Source: an uncultured Clostridia bacterium (lineage in GTDB: Bacteria > Bacillota > Clostridia > Oscillospirales > Ruminococcaceae). From it: a stretch of 35,535 bases of DNA. The DNA is taken from positions 1 through 35,535 of the forward strand of contig CANQZR010000008.1 of NCBI GenBank assembly GCA_947628405.1, in the 5' to 3' direction. Shown piece after piece: positions 1-10,004 of this stretch (within the stretch, counting starts at the first letter, position 1; each line of letters starts with the position of its first letter). Below the pieces are notes generated by a model. The model saw nothing but the letters and a program-made list of their open reading frames with translations, had not been told where the DNA came from and ran no database searches. The position numbers were made by a program, and so were the translations under genes.

Positions 1-642
1 CCGACGATCTCTACAATCATGAACCGTTTTTATGTTGAGCGCGACGGCAAACAGCTTCGCCCCACGGGCCTTGGGGAAGTTACTACGGACCTTATGAGAC
101 AGCATTTCAAACACATAGTTGATTACAAGTTCACTGCCGCAATGGAGAGCAGTCTTGACAAAATAGAAGTCGGGGAAAAAGACTGGGTGGAAACGCTGGA
201 AGATTTCTACGGCGATTTTGCGGATACCCTTGCAAAAGCAGAAACGGCTATGGACGGAAAACGCGTAAAAGTTCCCGATGAGGAAACGAACGAAGTGTGC
301 GAAGTCTGCGGAAAACCTATGGTAATAAAAATAGGACGTTTCGGAAAGTTCCTTGCTTGCAGCGGTTTTCCGGATTGTACGAATACAAAAAGGATAGTAA
401 AGGACACAGGCGGGGTCTGCCCGAAATGCCATAAGAAGGTTTTGCAGAAAAAGTCCAAAAAGGGCAAGAAATATTTCGGCTGTGAGGACAATCCGACCTG
501 CGATTTTATGACATGGGATACTCCCGTTTCGGATAAATGTCCTAAGTGCAATGACGGTACGACGCTTTTCAAAAAAGGCGGAAAAATGTTCTGCCTGAAA
601 GAGGGCTGCGGCTATGAAGTGGCTGTCAAAAAGGAGAAGTAA
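1..642 (+). CDS. topA: DNA topoisomerase I, C-terminal part (5' truncated by window edge)
   Basis: Frame 1 is open from base 1 (PTISTIMNRFYVERDGKQLRPTGLGE...), then three 4-Cys zinc-ribbon modules (CEVCGKP..CSGFPDC; CPKCHKK..CEDNPTC; CPKCNDG..CLKEGC) typical of the TopA C-terminus. Confidence 0.95.
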   Translation, partial: PTISTIMNRFYVERDGKQLRPTGLGEVTTDLMRQHFKHIVDYKFTAAMESSLDKIEVGEKDWVETLEDFYGDFADTLAKAETAMDGKRVKVPDEETNEVCEVCGKPMVIKIGRFGKFLACSGFPDCTNTKRIVKDTGGVCPKCHKKVLQKKSKKGKKYFGCEDNPTCDFMTWDTPVSDKCPKCNDGTTLFKKGGKMFCLKEGCGYEVAVKKEK

Positions 643-1970
643 TGGATAAAAAAGTATCCGTAATAGGCGCTGGTCTGGCAGGGTGTGAAGCGGCTTGGCA
701 GCTTTCAAAGGCAGGGATCGCAGTTGAATTGTTTGAAATGAAACCTAAAAAATTTACACCTGCCCACAAATACAAAGGTTTTGCGGAACTTGTGTGTTCT
801 AATTCGTTAAAAGCTGAAAGGATAAATTCCGCAGCCGGACTGCTGAAAGAGGAAATGCGCCGATTGGGCTCTCTTACAGTCGAATGTGCGGAGGCGACAA
901 AAGTTCCGGCAGGTGGTGCGCTTGCCGTTGACAGGGAGAAATTTTCCGATATGGTGACGGAAAAGATCCTTTCCTGCGAAAATATAACCGTTCGCTGTGA
1001 GGAGGTCACGGAAATTCCCGACGGGAACGTTATAATCGCAACCGGACCGCTTACTTCGGGAAAATTGGCTGAAAATATCGGAAAAGTATGCGGAGGATAC
1101 CTGAGCTTTTATGATGCCGCCGCTCCTATAGTTACTTATAATTCGCTTGAAAAGGATAAAATTTTCTTTGCCGCAAGATACGGCAGAGGAGATGACGATT
1201 ATATAAATTGTCCGTTCACGAAAGAGGAATATATTTCTTTTTGGAATGAACTTAAAAATGCTGAAAGCGCACCCGTGCATGATTTTGACAAGCCTAAAGG
1301 CAGGGACGATTTTACGGTCTATGAGGGCTGCATGCCTATCGAAGTCCTTGCAAAACGCGGCGAGGATACAATGCGTTACGGGGCTATGAAGCCTGTGGGA
1401 CTGAATGATCCCAAAACGGGGAAACGTCCGTATGCGGTGGTCCAGCTGCGCAAGGAAAACAGTGAGGGAACACTTTATAATATTGTGGGCTTTCAGACAA
1501 ATTTAAAATTCGGGGAGCAGAAAAGGGTATTTTCCATGATACCGGGGCTTGCAAATGCGGAATTTGTGCGCTATGGCGTAATGCACAGAAATTCATTTAT
1601 TAATTCTCCAAAACTGCTGAATGCGGATCTTTCGTTCAGAAGCAGGGAAGATCTTTTCTTTGTGGGACAGATGACCGGCACCGAGGGTTATATGGAATCC
1701 GCTGCCGGAGGGATCATGGCAGGAATTAATATGGCACGATATTTGCAGGGAAAAGAAAAAATAATTCTTCCCGAAGAAACAATGATCGGTGCGCTTTTGC
1801 GTTATATCTCCAATGAAAATATCGCTGATTTCCAGCCAATGGGAGCAAATATGGGTATACTCCCGGATATCAGCGAACGTCTAAAGGACAAGCAGGAACG
1901 TTACCGTAAGATCGCGGACAGGGCTCTTGCGGCGTTTGAAAATTACATGGAAAGAATAAACAATGGCTGA
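642..1970 (+). CDS. trmFO: Methylenetetrahydrofolate--tRNA-(uracil-5-)-methyltransferase
   Basis: N-terminal FAD motif VIGAGLAGCEAAWQL, LVCSNSLKAE, GTEGYMESAAGGIMAGINMAR; ATG overlaps the topA TAA stop. Confidence 0.96.
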   Translation: MDKKVSVIGAGLAGCEAAWQLSKAGIAVELFEMKPKKFTPAHKYKGFAELVCSNSLKAERINSAAGLLKEEMRRLGSLTVECAEATKVPAGGALAVDREKFSDMVTEKILSCENITVRCEEVTEIPDGNVIIATGPLTSGKLAENIGKVCGGYLSFYDAAAPIVTYNSLEKDKIFFAARYGRGDDDYINCPFTKEEYISFWNELKNAESAPVHDFDKPKGRDDFTVYEGCMPIEVLAKRGEDTMRYGAMKPVGLNDPKTGKRPYAVVQLRKENSEGTLYNIVGFQTNLKFGEQKRVFSMIPGLANAEFVRYGVMHRNSFINSPKLLNADLSFRSREDLFFVGQMTGTEGYMESAAGGIMAGINMARYLQGKEKIILPEETMIGALLRYISNENIADFQPMGANMGILPDISERLKDKQERYRKIADRALAAFENYMERINNG

Positions 1971-2020
1971 TATTTCTGATAAATTCAAGATGATAAACCG
2001 TAAGAAAGGAAGTATTTTTT

Positions 2021-3025
2021 ATGAAAATAATAGTTGACGCATTCGGTGGGGATAACGCTCCGCTGGAAGTTATAAAAGGCGCGGCGGAGGCTGTTGAAAA
2101 ACTTGATGTTGAAATAATTCTTACCGGAAATGAAAAAATTATCAAGGAAACAGCCGAGAAAAACGGAATATCTCTCGATAAAATATCAATAATACATACC
2201 GAGTCGGTAATTGACATTCATGAAGAGCCTACAATGGTGATCAAGGAAAAATCGGATTGCTCCATGGCGGTGGGACTTAAATCGCTCAGCGAGGGCAAGG
2301 GCGATGCTTTTGTTTCCGCAGGAAGCACCGGCGCGCTGGTAGTCGGAGCAACTTTCCTTGCAAAGCGCATCAAGGGCGTTAAACGTGCCGCTCTTGCGCC
2401 GATAATGCCTACGGCAAAAGGTCACATGATACTTGTTGACGGCGGCGCTAACGTGGATTGCCGTCCGGAAATGCTTGTACAGTTCGGCGTTATGGGAAGC
2501 TGTTACATGAATAAAGTAATGGGGATCTCAAAGCCAAAGGTCGGTCTTGTGAACGTCGGTTCGGAGGACACAAAGGGACGTGAGCTTGAAATTGAAGCGT
2601 ACAAGCAATTCCAGAGTGCGCCCGTTGATTTTTACGGAAACATTGAGGCAAGAGAAGTGCCTTTCGGAGCGTGCGAAGTAGTCGTTTCAGACGGATTTAC
2701 AGGAAATGTTCTCCTCAAACTTTATGAGGGAATGGGATCATATTTCAGCCATACATTAAAGGATATGCTTACGTCAAATCTTGGCGGAAAGATCGCTGCA
2801 CTGATGATAATGCCGAAAATCAAAGAATTTCGCAAAAAAATGGATTATAAAGAAGTGGGCGGCGCAGTTCTTCTGGGAATTTCAAAGCCTGTAATAAAGG
2901 CGCATGGTTCATCTGACGGAAAAGCATTTTTCAATGCGATACGTCAGGCTAAAAACTGTGTTGACGGAAAAATTATCGAGGAAATAACTTCTTCTCTTGC
3001 AAATATCGAAAAAGCAGAAAAATAA
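2021..3025 (+). CDS. plsX: Phosphate acyltransferase PlsX
   Basis: MKIIVDAFGGDNAPLEVIKGA, SAGSTGALVVGA, DGGANVDCRPEML, GNIEAREVPFGACEVVVSDGFTGNVLLK; RBS aaaggaag upstream. Confidence 0.96.
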   Translation: MKIIVDAFGGDNAPLEVIKGAAEAVEKLDVEIILTGNEKIIKETAEKNGISLDKISIIHTESVIDIHEEPTMVIKEKSDCSMAVGLKSLSEGKGDAFVSAGSTGALVVGATFLAKRIKGVKRAALAPIMPTAKGHMILVDGGANVDCRPEMLVQFGVMGSCYMNKVMGISKPKVGLVNVGSEDTKGRELEIEAYKQFQSAPVDFYGNIEAREVPFGACEVVVSDGFTGNVLLKLYEGMGSYFSHTLKDMLTSNLGGKIAALMIMPKIKEFRKKMDYKEVGGAVLLGISKPVIKAHGSSDGKAFFNAIRQAKNCVDGKIIEEITSSLANIEKAEK

Positions 3026-3055
3026 TAAACATAAAATTTCCGCCGGAGGAAAGGA

Positions 3056-3757
3056 GTGTTAAAAATAAAAATGGATTTTTCAGAATTTGAAAAAAAGATA
3101 GGATATACTTTTAAAAATAAGGAACTTCTGCATGAAGCTCTTTCACATTCTTCTTATTCCAACGAGGCAAAACGCGGATCAAATTCAAATGAACGTCTGG
3201 AATTTTTAGGAGACAGCGTGCTGTCGATAGTTGTTTCGGAACATCTTTTCCGGCATTTCAAACATCTTCCGGAGGGCGAGCTTACTAAGATAAGAGCGTC
3301 GCTGGTCTGCGAAAAAGCACTGTTTGAATTTTCAAAGAAAATTGACCTTGGAAATTATATTCTTCTTGGAAAAGGGGAAGAAAACAGCGGCGGCAGGGAA
3401 CGTCCGTCAATTGTTTCGGACGCGTTTGAAGCGGTGATAGCAGCTATCTTTCTTGACGGCGGAATGGAAGCCGCGGAAAAATACGTTCTTTCATTTATTC
3501 CCAAAGACCTTGCGGCTGACAGTTCAAAAGCGCTTCATGATTACAAGACTGCGCTTCAGGAAATTATACAGAAAAATCCGGAGGAGCGCGTTGAATATGT
3601 TCTTGCGGATCAGATCGGTCCCGATCACGACAGAAAATTTATTGTAAATGTTCTGTTGAACAGCAATATTATCGGAACGGGAGAGGGACACAGCAAAAAA
3701 CAGGCTGAACAGGCTGCCGCAAGAGAAGCGCTTCGCTTAATGGGTTATAAAGAATAA
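3056..3757 (+). CDS. rnc: Ribonuclease III (start may be GTG 3056 or ATG 3071)
   Basis: Signature NERLEFLGDSVLSIVVSEHLF and C-terminal dsRNA-binding domain GTGEGHSKKQAEQAAAREALRLM. Confidence 0.95.
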   Translation: MLKIKMDFSEFEKKIGYTFKNKELLHEALSHSSYSNEAKRGSNSNERLEFLGDSVLSIVVSEHLFRHFKHLPEGELTKIRASLVCEKALFEFSKKIDLGNYILLGKGEENSGGRERPSIVSDAFEAVIAAIFLDGGMEAAEKYVLSFIPKDLAADSSKALHDYKTALQEIIQKNPEERVEYVLADQIGPDHDRKFIVNVLLNSNIIGTGEGHSKKQAEQAAAREALRLMGYKE

Positions 3758-4755
3758 TGGAAAGATCAAGACATAATAATATTTCAATATTTATTCCGCA
3801 TATGGGGTGCCCGAATACCTGTTCTTTCTGCAATCAACGGGCGATAAGCCATACTTCCGCAGCGCCGACAGCGGAACAGGTCGGTGAGACGCTGAAAAAT
3901 GCTTTTGAAAATATTCCGTGCGGAGATACTGAAATCGCTTTTTTCGGCGGAAGTTTTACAGCTATAGACAGGAATTACATGATCTCTTTGCTTGAGGCCG
4001 CACAGCCTTATATTGAATGTGGGAAAGCAAGCGGAATAAGGATATCCACACGTCCCGATAAAATTGATGATAAAATACTTGAAATTCTTAAAGAATATAA
4101 TGTTACTTCTGTCGAACTCGGAGCGCAGTCCATGGACGACGAGGTACTGTACGCAAACGAGCGCGGACATTCAGCGGAAGATGTAAGAAATGCTTCGGAA
4201 ATGATAAGAAATTACGGTTTTGAGCTCGGACTTCAGATGATGACCGGATTGTACCGTTCTACCGTTGAAAAAGACAGGAACACTGCTTATGAAATATTGA
4301 AACTGCGTCCCGACACGGTGCGGATATATCCCACCGTCATACTTAAAAATACAAAATTGGGAGAGCTTTTTCAAAGCGGCATATATATTCCTTATTCTTT
4401 TGATGAAGCAGCGGAACTTTGCGCTGATCTTCTTGAATTATTCGAGAAAAATAATATCAGGGTAATTAAACTCGGTCTCCATGCTTCCGAAACTGTTGAG
4501 GCAGACATTCTTGGCGGTTTTTATCATCAGGCTTTTCGTGAAATATGCGAGGGGATATTATTCCGCAGAAAAATCGAAATGGAGATCCCGGAGAGAAATG
4601 ATTTTACGGTCTTTGTTTCGCCTTGCTCGGTAAGCAGGGCGGCAGGACATAAAAAATGCAATAAAAAATATTTTGCGGATAAGGGTATCAATATAAAAAT
4701 AAAGCCGGATAAAAATATTTCCGGGAGAAATATAATTATTAAAAAGGACGAATGA
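3757..4755 (+). CDS. Radical SAM protein, Elp3/HemN-like
   Basis: CPNTCSFCNQR Cx3CxxC cluster motif, FFGGSFTAID, RISTRPD, SVELGAQSMDDEVL; lies between rnc and smc. Confidence 0.85.
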   Translation: MERSRHNNISIFIPHMGCPNTCSFCNQRAISHTSAAPTAEQVGETLKNAFENIPCGDTEIAFFGGSFTAIDRNYMISLLEAAQPYIECGKASGIRISTRPDKIDDKILEILKEYNVTSVELGAQSMDDEVLYANERGHSAEDVRNASEMIRNYGFELGLQMMTGLYRSTVEKDRNTAYEILKLRPDTVRIYPTVILKNTKLGELFQSGIYIPYSFDEAAELCADLLELFEKNNIRVIKLGLHASETVEADILGGFYHQAFREICEGILFRRKIEMEIPERNDFTVFVSPCSVSRAAGHKKCNKKYFADKGINIKIKPDKNISGRNIIIKKDE

Positions 4756-4756
4756 A

Positions 4757-7700
4757 ATGTATCTGGAATCACTTGAAATGCAGGGGTTCAAATCCTTCCC
4801 CGATAAAATAAAATTAGAATTTCACAAAGGTCTGACCGCAGTTGTAGGACCTAACGGAAGCGGCAAATCAAACATAGGTGACGCAGTGCGCTGGGTGCTT
4901 GGCGAACAGTCAACAAAAAATCTTCGCGGTTCAAAAATGGAAGATGTTATTTTTTCGGGAACTACCCAGAGAAAAGCTGTAGGATTTGCTTCGGTCACCC
5001 TTAATATAGTAAATAACAAAGGGATCCTGCAAATACCTTCCGACAGAGTTGCTGTAACAAGAAAACTTTACAGAAGCGGAGAAAGCGAATATCTTATAAA
5101 CGGTTCACAGGTCCGTCTGAAAGATGTTTATGAACTTTTTATGGACACCGGACTGGGACGTGACGGATATTCTATAATCGGTCAGGGACGTGTTGCGGAG
5201 ATCGTTTCGGCAAAATCGGGAGAGCGCCGTGAAATTTTTGAAGAAGCAGCCGGAATATCAAAATTCAGATATAAAAAAGCTGAGGCTGAAAGACGTCTTG
5301 CGGCAGCTCAGGAAAATATTTTTCGTCTGACGGATATTATGGGAGAATTGGAAAGCAGAGTAGAGCCGCTTCGTATACAATCGGAAAAAGCTGCAAAATT
5401 TCTTGAACTGTCTGAAATGAAAAAAGAAATGGAGATCTCGGTGTGGGTAAAGCAGCTTGATGATCTTAAATCAAAATTATCCGAATTATCCGATAAAATA
5501 CTTATAAATAAAAACGAATATGATGCCGTGGAAGCAGATATTTCACGAATTGAAGAAAAAGCCGAAAATATCCAGAACAAAATGGAAGAATCAGCGCTGA
5601 AAATAGAAAAACTCCGCGCGGAAATTCTGGAAACAGAAAAAGCAAATACCGGTCTGCATTCGGATATCGCCGTTTTTGAAAATGATATCCTGCACTGTAA
5701 TGAAGCAATTGCGGATATTGAAAAGCAGCAGAAAGCGGCGGCAAATTCAAGCGATGAAAACCGCAGGATAATCGACGAAAAACTTGAACTTATCAAGCAG
5801 GCAGACAAAGATATTGAAGATACCGAAAAAAAATATCTGGCTGCGGCGGAAAAACTTAACGGACTGATCTCAGAACAGGACAGCTTTGACAGCAAATATT
5901 CCGATGTCAGTGAAAGACTTGGAAAGCTGTACATAAAGCAGTCCGAGTTCAATATTATAATATCATCTGCCGACACGGTAAAATCAGATATTGACGAGCA
6001 GCTCCGGAAAAGGCGCGAACAGGAGGAGCAGCTTCGCGAATATGCCGAAGAACTCGAAAAGGAAAAACGGGATTCTGATGATGGCCTTAAACTTCTTGAC
6101 GAAAAAACAAGCGAGACGGAAAACCGTATAAACGGTCTTACAAAACTTTATTCAGGCAGAGCGGAAAAACTTTCTCTTGCAAAAAAAGAATTTGAAGATA
6201 TAGGTTTTTCCGTTCGTGAAAAAGAACAGAAAATTCGCCTGCTTACCGATCTTGAAAAAAGCATGGAGGGTTTTGCAAATTCGGTAAAACAGGTGCTTAA
6301 AGCGTCACAGTCGGGACAGCTCCGCGGCGTTTATGGATCGGTGGCCCAGCTTATAAATGTTGAAAGCAGGTATAGTCTTGCAATTGAAACATCTCTCGGA
6401 GCTGCGCTGCAGAATATTGTTGTTGATAATGAAGAAACAGCAAAACGCGGAATAAAGCTCCTGCAGGAATTAAAAGCCGGACGCGCAACATTTCTTCCTA
6501 CAACTTCGGTAAAGGGCACACGCCTGAATGAAAAAGGTCTTGACGATTGCGACGGATTTGTAGCGTTGGCGGTAGACATCGTTGGATTTGATACAAAATT
6601 TGAAGGAGTTTTTACTTCGCTTTTGGGACGTACAGCGGTTGCGGAAAATATAGACACGGCTGCGGTCATCGCCCAAAAATACGGGTATAAATTCAGGGTA
6701 GTTACTCTTGACGGACAGGTAGTAAATGCCGGCGGTTCTTTTACCGGAGGTTCAGCGTCAAGATCAAGCGGTGTGCTTACAAGAAAAAATGAAATTGAAA
6801 AACTGGCTGCTGAAAAGGAAAAACTTTCGGAACGTCTTTCGGCTGTAAAGCAGAATGTGGAAAAAATGCAGGCAGAGACCGATAAACTTGGTTTTGATAT
6901 CGAAGGCGCAAAAGACGATCTGCGCATTATCGGCGAAGATAAGATCCGTTTTGAAGCCGAGATCAAACGAATAGATGCAATTCTGGAACAGACCCGTCAG
7001 CAGATATCTGCGGCGGAGGAAAATATAAAATTATTCGCGCAGAAAATTGCAGATACGGATAAAAATGTTTCTGATGCCAAGAAAAATTTAAATGAATGTG
7101 AAAAAGAAATAACTGAACTGGAAAAACTTGCTTCGGACAGCGAAGAAAAACGTACTGATATCCGTGAAAAACGTGAGAAATTGTCTGCGGAAATGTCAGA
7201 TATGAAACTTTACGAAATGGAGCGCAGCAAGGACAGAGATGTACTTAACTCCGAAATAAAACAGCTTGAGGAACAATTTTCCGATATCGGAGATAATTCC
7301 GCTCGCCTTGTGCTGGCTCTTGAAGAACAGAAAAATATCATTGCTGAAAAGGAGCGTTTGATAGAGGAACGCAAAGCGGCTCTTGAAAATTCAAAGGGAG
7401 CGGTCGAAGAAATAAATCTTAAAATTTCCGAAGAACAGTCCGCACGCAGAACTCTCGAACAGACTCTCAATGAAGACAGGGTACGGGTACGCAGTCTTAA
7501 TGATGAAAAAGAAAAATATTCCCGTGAAATGACTCGTCTTGAAGAACGCAATATTTCATTCCAGAATAATTATGATGCAATAATTTCAGATATGCAGGAG
7601 CAGTATGGGATATATCTTTCCGAGGCTTCGGAAATTGCAAAGCCTGTTGACGATCTCCCTGCTGTAATGCGTCAGCTCAACAGCACAAAACAGAAGATCC

Positions 7701-8323
7701 GCGATCTGGGAAATGTAAATGTTGCTGCGATAGAGGAATATAAAGAAGTTTCCGGACGTTATAATTTTATGAAAGAACAGCTTGATGATGTGGAAAATTC
7801 AAAGCGTGAATTGGAACGTCTGATAGATGAATTAACGGATAATATGCGCCGGCAGTTCAGCGAAAGTTTCAATGCAATAAACGAAAATTTCAAGCAGATA
7901 TTTGTTGATCTTTTTGGCGGAGGAAAGGCGGAACTTACTCTTACCGATCCGTCGGACGTTCTTGAATCGGGAATAGAAATAAATGTTGCGCCTCCGGGAA
8001 AGGTCATTAAAAATCTTTCGCTGCTTTCGGGCGGAGAACAGGCGTTTGTGGCAATTGCGATTTATTTTGCAATTTTAAAAATAAAGCCGGCGCCGTTCTG
8101 TATTCTTGACGAAATTGAAGCGGCTCTTGATGATGTGAATGTTATAAAATATGCGCAGTATCTGCGGCATTTTACCGATACAACGCAGTTTATTCTTGTT
8201 ACACACCGTCGTGGAACAATGGAAGAAGCGGACGTTATGTACGGCGTTACAATGCAGGAAAAAGGAATTTCCAAGGTCTTGCGCCTTGATCAGCCGCCTG
8301 TGGATATTGAAAATGCAAATTAA
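4757..8323 (+). CDS. smc: Chromosome segregation protein SMC
   Basis: MYLESLEMQGFKSFPDKIKLEFHKGLTAVVGPNGSGKSNIGDAVRWVLGEQS Walker A; long coiled coil; hinge; C-terminal LSGGEQAFVAIAIYFAILKIKPAPFCILDEIEAALDDVNV. Confidence 0.98.
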   Translation: MYLESLEMQGFKSFPDKIKLEFHKGLTAVVGPNGSGKSNIGDAVRWVLGEQSTKNLRGSKMEDVIFSGTTQRKAVGFASVTLNIVNNKGILQIPSDRVAVTRKLYRSGESEYLINGSQVRLKDVYELFMDTGLGRDGYSIIGQGRVAEIVSAKSGERREIFEEAAGISKFRYKKAEAERRLAAAQENIFRLTDIMGELESRVEPLRIQSEKAAKFLELSEMKKEMEISVWVKQLDDLKSKLSELSDKILINKNEYDAVEADISRIEEKAENIQNKMEESALKIEKLRAEILETEKANTGLHSDIAVFENDILHCNEAIADIEKQQKAAANSSDENRRIIDEKLELIKQADKDIEDTEKKYLAAAEKLNGLISEQDSFDSKYSDVSERLGKLYIKQSEFNIIISSADTVKSDIDEQLRKRREQEEQLREYAEELEKEKRDSDDGLKLLDEKTSETENRINGLTKLYSGRAEKLSLAKKEFEDIGFSVREKEQKIRLLTDLEKSMEGFANSVKQVLKASQSGQLRGVYGSVAQLINVESRYSLAIETSLGAALQNIVVDNEETAKRGIKLLQELKAGRATFLPTTSVKGTRLNEKGLDDCDGFVALAVDIVGFDTKFEGVFTSLLGRTAVAENIDTAAVIAQKYGYKFRVVTLDGQVVNAGGSFTGGSASRSSGVLTRKNEIEKLAAEKEKLSERLSAVKQNVEKMQAETDKLGFDIEGAKDDLRIIGEDKIRFEAEIKRIDAILEQTRQQISAAEENIKLFAQKIADTDKNVSDAKKNLNECEKEITELEKLASDSEEKRTDIREKREKLSAEMSDMKLYEMERSKDRDVLNSEIKQLEEQFSDIGDNSARLVLALEEQKNIIAEKERLIEERKAALENSKGAVEEINLKISEEQSARRTLEQTLNEDRVRVRSLNDEKEKYSREMTRLEERNISFQNNYDAIISDMQEQYGIYLSEASEIAKPVDDLPAVMRQLNSTKQKIRDLGNVNVAAIEEYKEVSGRYNFMKEQLDDVENSKRELERLIDELTDNMRRQFSESFNAINENFKQIFVDLFGGGKAELTLTDPSDVLESGIEINVAPPGKVIKNLSLLSGGEQAFVAIAIYFAILKIKPAPFCILDEIEAALDDVNVIKYAQYLRHFTDTTQFILVTHRRGTMEEADVMYGVTMQEKGISKVLRLDQPPVDIENAN

Positions 8324-8335
8324 AAGGTGGATAAA

Positions 8336-8848
8336 ATGCTTGGTAAAGACGAATTGCAAAAATTATCAAGAGAACAATTGGAAGAATTGCTTTTCATTGA
8401 TTCAAAAAATTTAATTGCAATGGACGGCGTGTGGTTCCAGTCAATTGAAAAAGAGATTGGAATGGACGCTGCTATGCATCATGATGAAGAAGTGTGGAGA
8501 TCATATACTCGTTCCGAAGCAAGAAGAATAAAAAAATTCCTTGGACTTCCCGAAAATGCAGGGCTTGAAGGACTTGCAGAGGCTTTGAAATATCGCATGG
8601 TAGATAGGGCAAATCCGAGTGAAACATTTTTCAAAGACGGAAAACTTATACATAAAATTTTGACCTGCCGCGTTCAGGATGCGCGCACAAGAAAAAATAT
8701 GCCTCTGCACCCGTGCAAAAGCGCTGCAATTTACGAATACGGAGGTTTTGCAGAGGTTATTGATGAACGTATAAAATGCCGCTGTATAAGCTGTTATCCG
8801 GATGTTACCGATAATTCATGTTCGTGCGCATGGGAATTTTGGATATAA
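8336..8848 (+). CDS. Conserved Cys-rich protein of unknown function (resembles DUF6125-type proteins)
   Basis: ATG 8336 preceded by AAGGTGG; product MLGKDELQKLSREQLEELLFIDSKNLIAMDGVWFQ... with C-terminal CRCISCYPDVTDNSCSCAWEFWI. Family assignment is from memory. Confidence 0.7.
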   Translation: MLGKDELQKLSREQLEELLFIDSKNLIAMDGVWFQSIEKEIGMDAAMHHDEEVWRSYTRSEARRIKKFLGLPENAGLEGLAEALKYRMVDRANPSETFFKDGKLIHKILTCRVQDARTRKNMPLHPCKSAAIYEYGGFAEVIDERIKCRCISCYPDVTDNSCSCAWEFWI

Positions 8849-8884
8849 AAAATTATTGCAATTAAATTATGTTGGGGTGAAACA

Positions 8885-9754
8885 GTGAAAATTTTAGTAA
8901 TAGGCGGTACAAGATTTTTTGGAATACACGCGGTAAATGAACTTCTGAAAACGGGACATAATGTTACAATTGCAACAAGAGGAAGAACGTCGGATAATTT
9001 CGGAGACAGAGTAGAAAGGATAATCGTTGAAAGGACTAATGCAGAAAACATGAAAAATGTTTTTGCCGGCAGACATTATGATGTTGTTATAGATAATATA
9101 GCCTATTGCTCAAATGATATAAAATACGCTCTTGAAAATATAGATCATGATAAATACATTTTTACGTCCAGCACTGCTGTTTATGAACCAAAGCATTTGA
9201 ATACGCTCGAAGTTGATTTTGACGGATCATCAAAAGATGTGATATGGTGTGACAGATATAAATTCCCTTACGACGAATCAAAACGTCAGGCAGAACGTGC
9301 TTTATGACAGAAATATTCGGCAAAAAATTGGGCAGCCGTAAGGTATCCGTTTGTTATCGGAAAAGACGATTACACAAAAAGATTGTTATTTTATGTGGAA
9401 CATACAATTAAAGAAATTCCTATGAATATTGATAATTTAAATTGCCAGATGGGATTTGTATTTTCCGACGAAGCAGGAAAATTTCTTGCTTTTCTGGCTG
9501 ATAAAAAATTTAACGGAGCAATAAACGGCGGTTCAAGAGGAACAATTTCTATAAATGAAATAATTAATTATGTTGAAAATAAAACCGGTAAAAAAGCCGT
9601 TATTGACATATCAGGTGAAAACGCTCCATACAACGGCGAACCGGAATACAGCATAAATGCCGATAAAGCAAATTCTATCGGATTTGAATTTTCATCTCTT
9701 CATGACAGAATTTATGAACTGCTGGATAATTATATAAAATTGCTCTGTAATTGA
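8885..9754 (+). pseudogene. NAD-dependent epimerase/dehydratase-like gene interrupted by one in-frame TGA (9305-9307)
   Basis: MKILVIGGTRFFGIHAVNELL (GxxxFxG Rossmann) ... YDESKRQAERAL* then, in the same frame, QKYSAKNWAAVRYPFVIGKDDYTKRLLFYVEHTIKEIPMNID...; both ORF-track pieces (8885-9307 and 9383-9754) are in frame 2. Confidence 0.85.
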
Positions 9755-9803
9755 TGTTCAGATCAGGCCATAAAATAATTTATTAATAATGGAGGAGTTT
9801 CAT

Positions 9804-9968
9804 ATGGACGCACTTGAATTTATCCGCGATAAATTTTCACAGGATTGTTCTATAGATACGGTTTTTCATCTTGTTATGTCGGAATATAATTTGTCGGAAG
9901 ATGAAGCCAGAAAAAAAATAAACGAGTATTTTGAAATAATTGATTCGATCGACAGATCGCGCAGTTGA
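9804..9968 (+). CDS. Small hypothetical protein, 54 aa
   Basis: ATG 9804 preceded by GGAGGAG; MDALEFIRDKFSQDCSIDTVFHLVMSEYNLSEDEARKKINEYFEIIDSIDRSRS*; below the length cut-off of the supplied ORF track. Confidence 0.65.
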   Translation: MDALEFIRDKFSQDCSIDTVFHLVMSEYNLSEDEARKKINEYFEIIDSIDRSRS

Positions 9969-10004
9969 ATTAAATTATTTACGAATGTCAAGGAGGTATT
10001 TTAA

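Noticed and set aside
1963-2037. 24-aa ORF bridging trmFO and plsX (MADISDKFKMINRKKGSIFYENNS)
   Set aside because: Short, overlaps both flanking genes and lacks a convincing RBS; may at most be coupling or a decayed remnant.
5308-5976. 222-aa ORF antisense to smc (also 6331-6966)
   Set aside because: Low-complexity Ser/Phe-rich shadow ORFs antisense to an intact coiled-coil gene.
9305-9340. Selenocysteine reading of the in-frame TGA in the epimerase
   Set aside because: No convincing bacterial SECIS-like stem-loop right after the TGA, and no redox context for a selenocysteine at this position.
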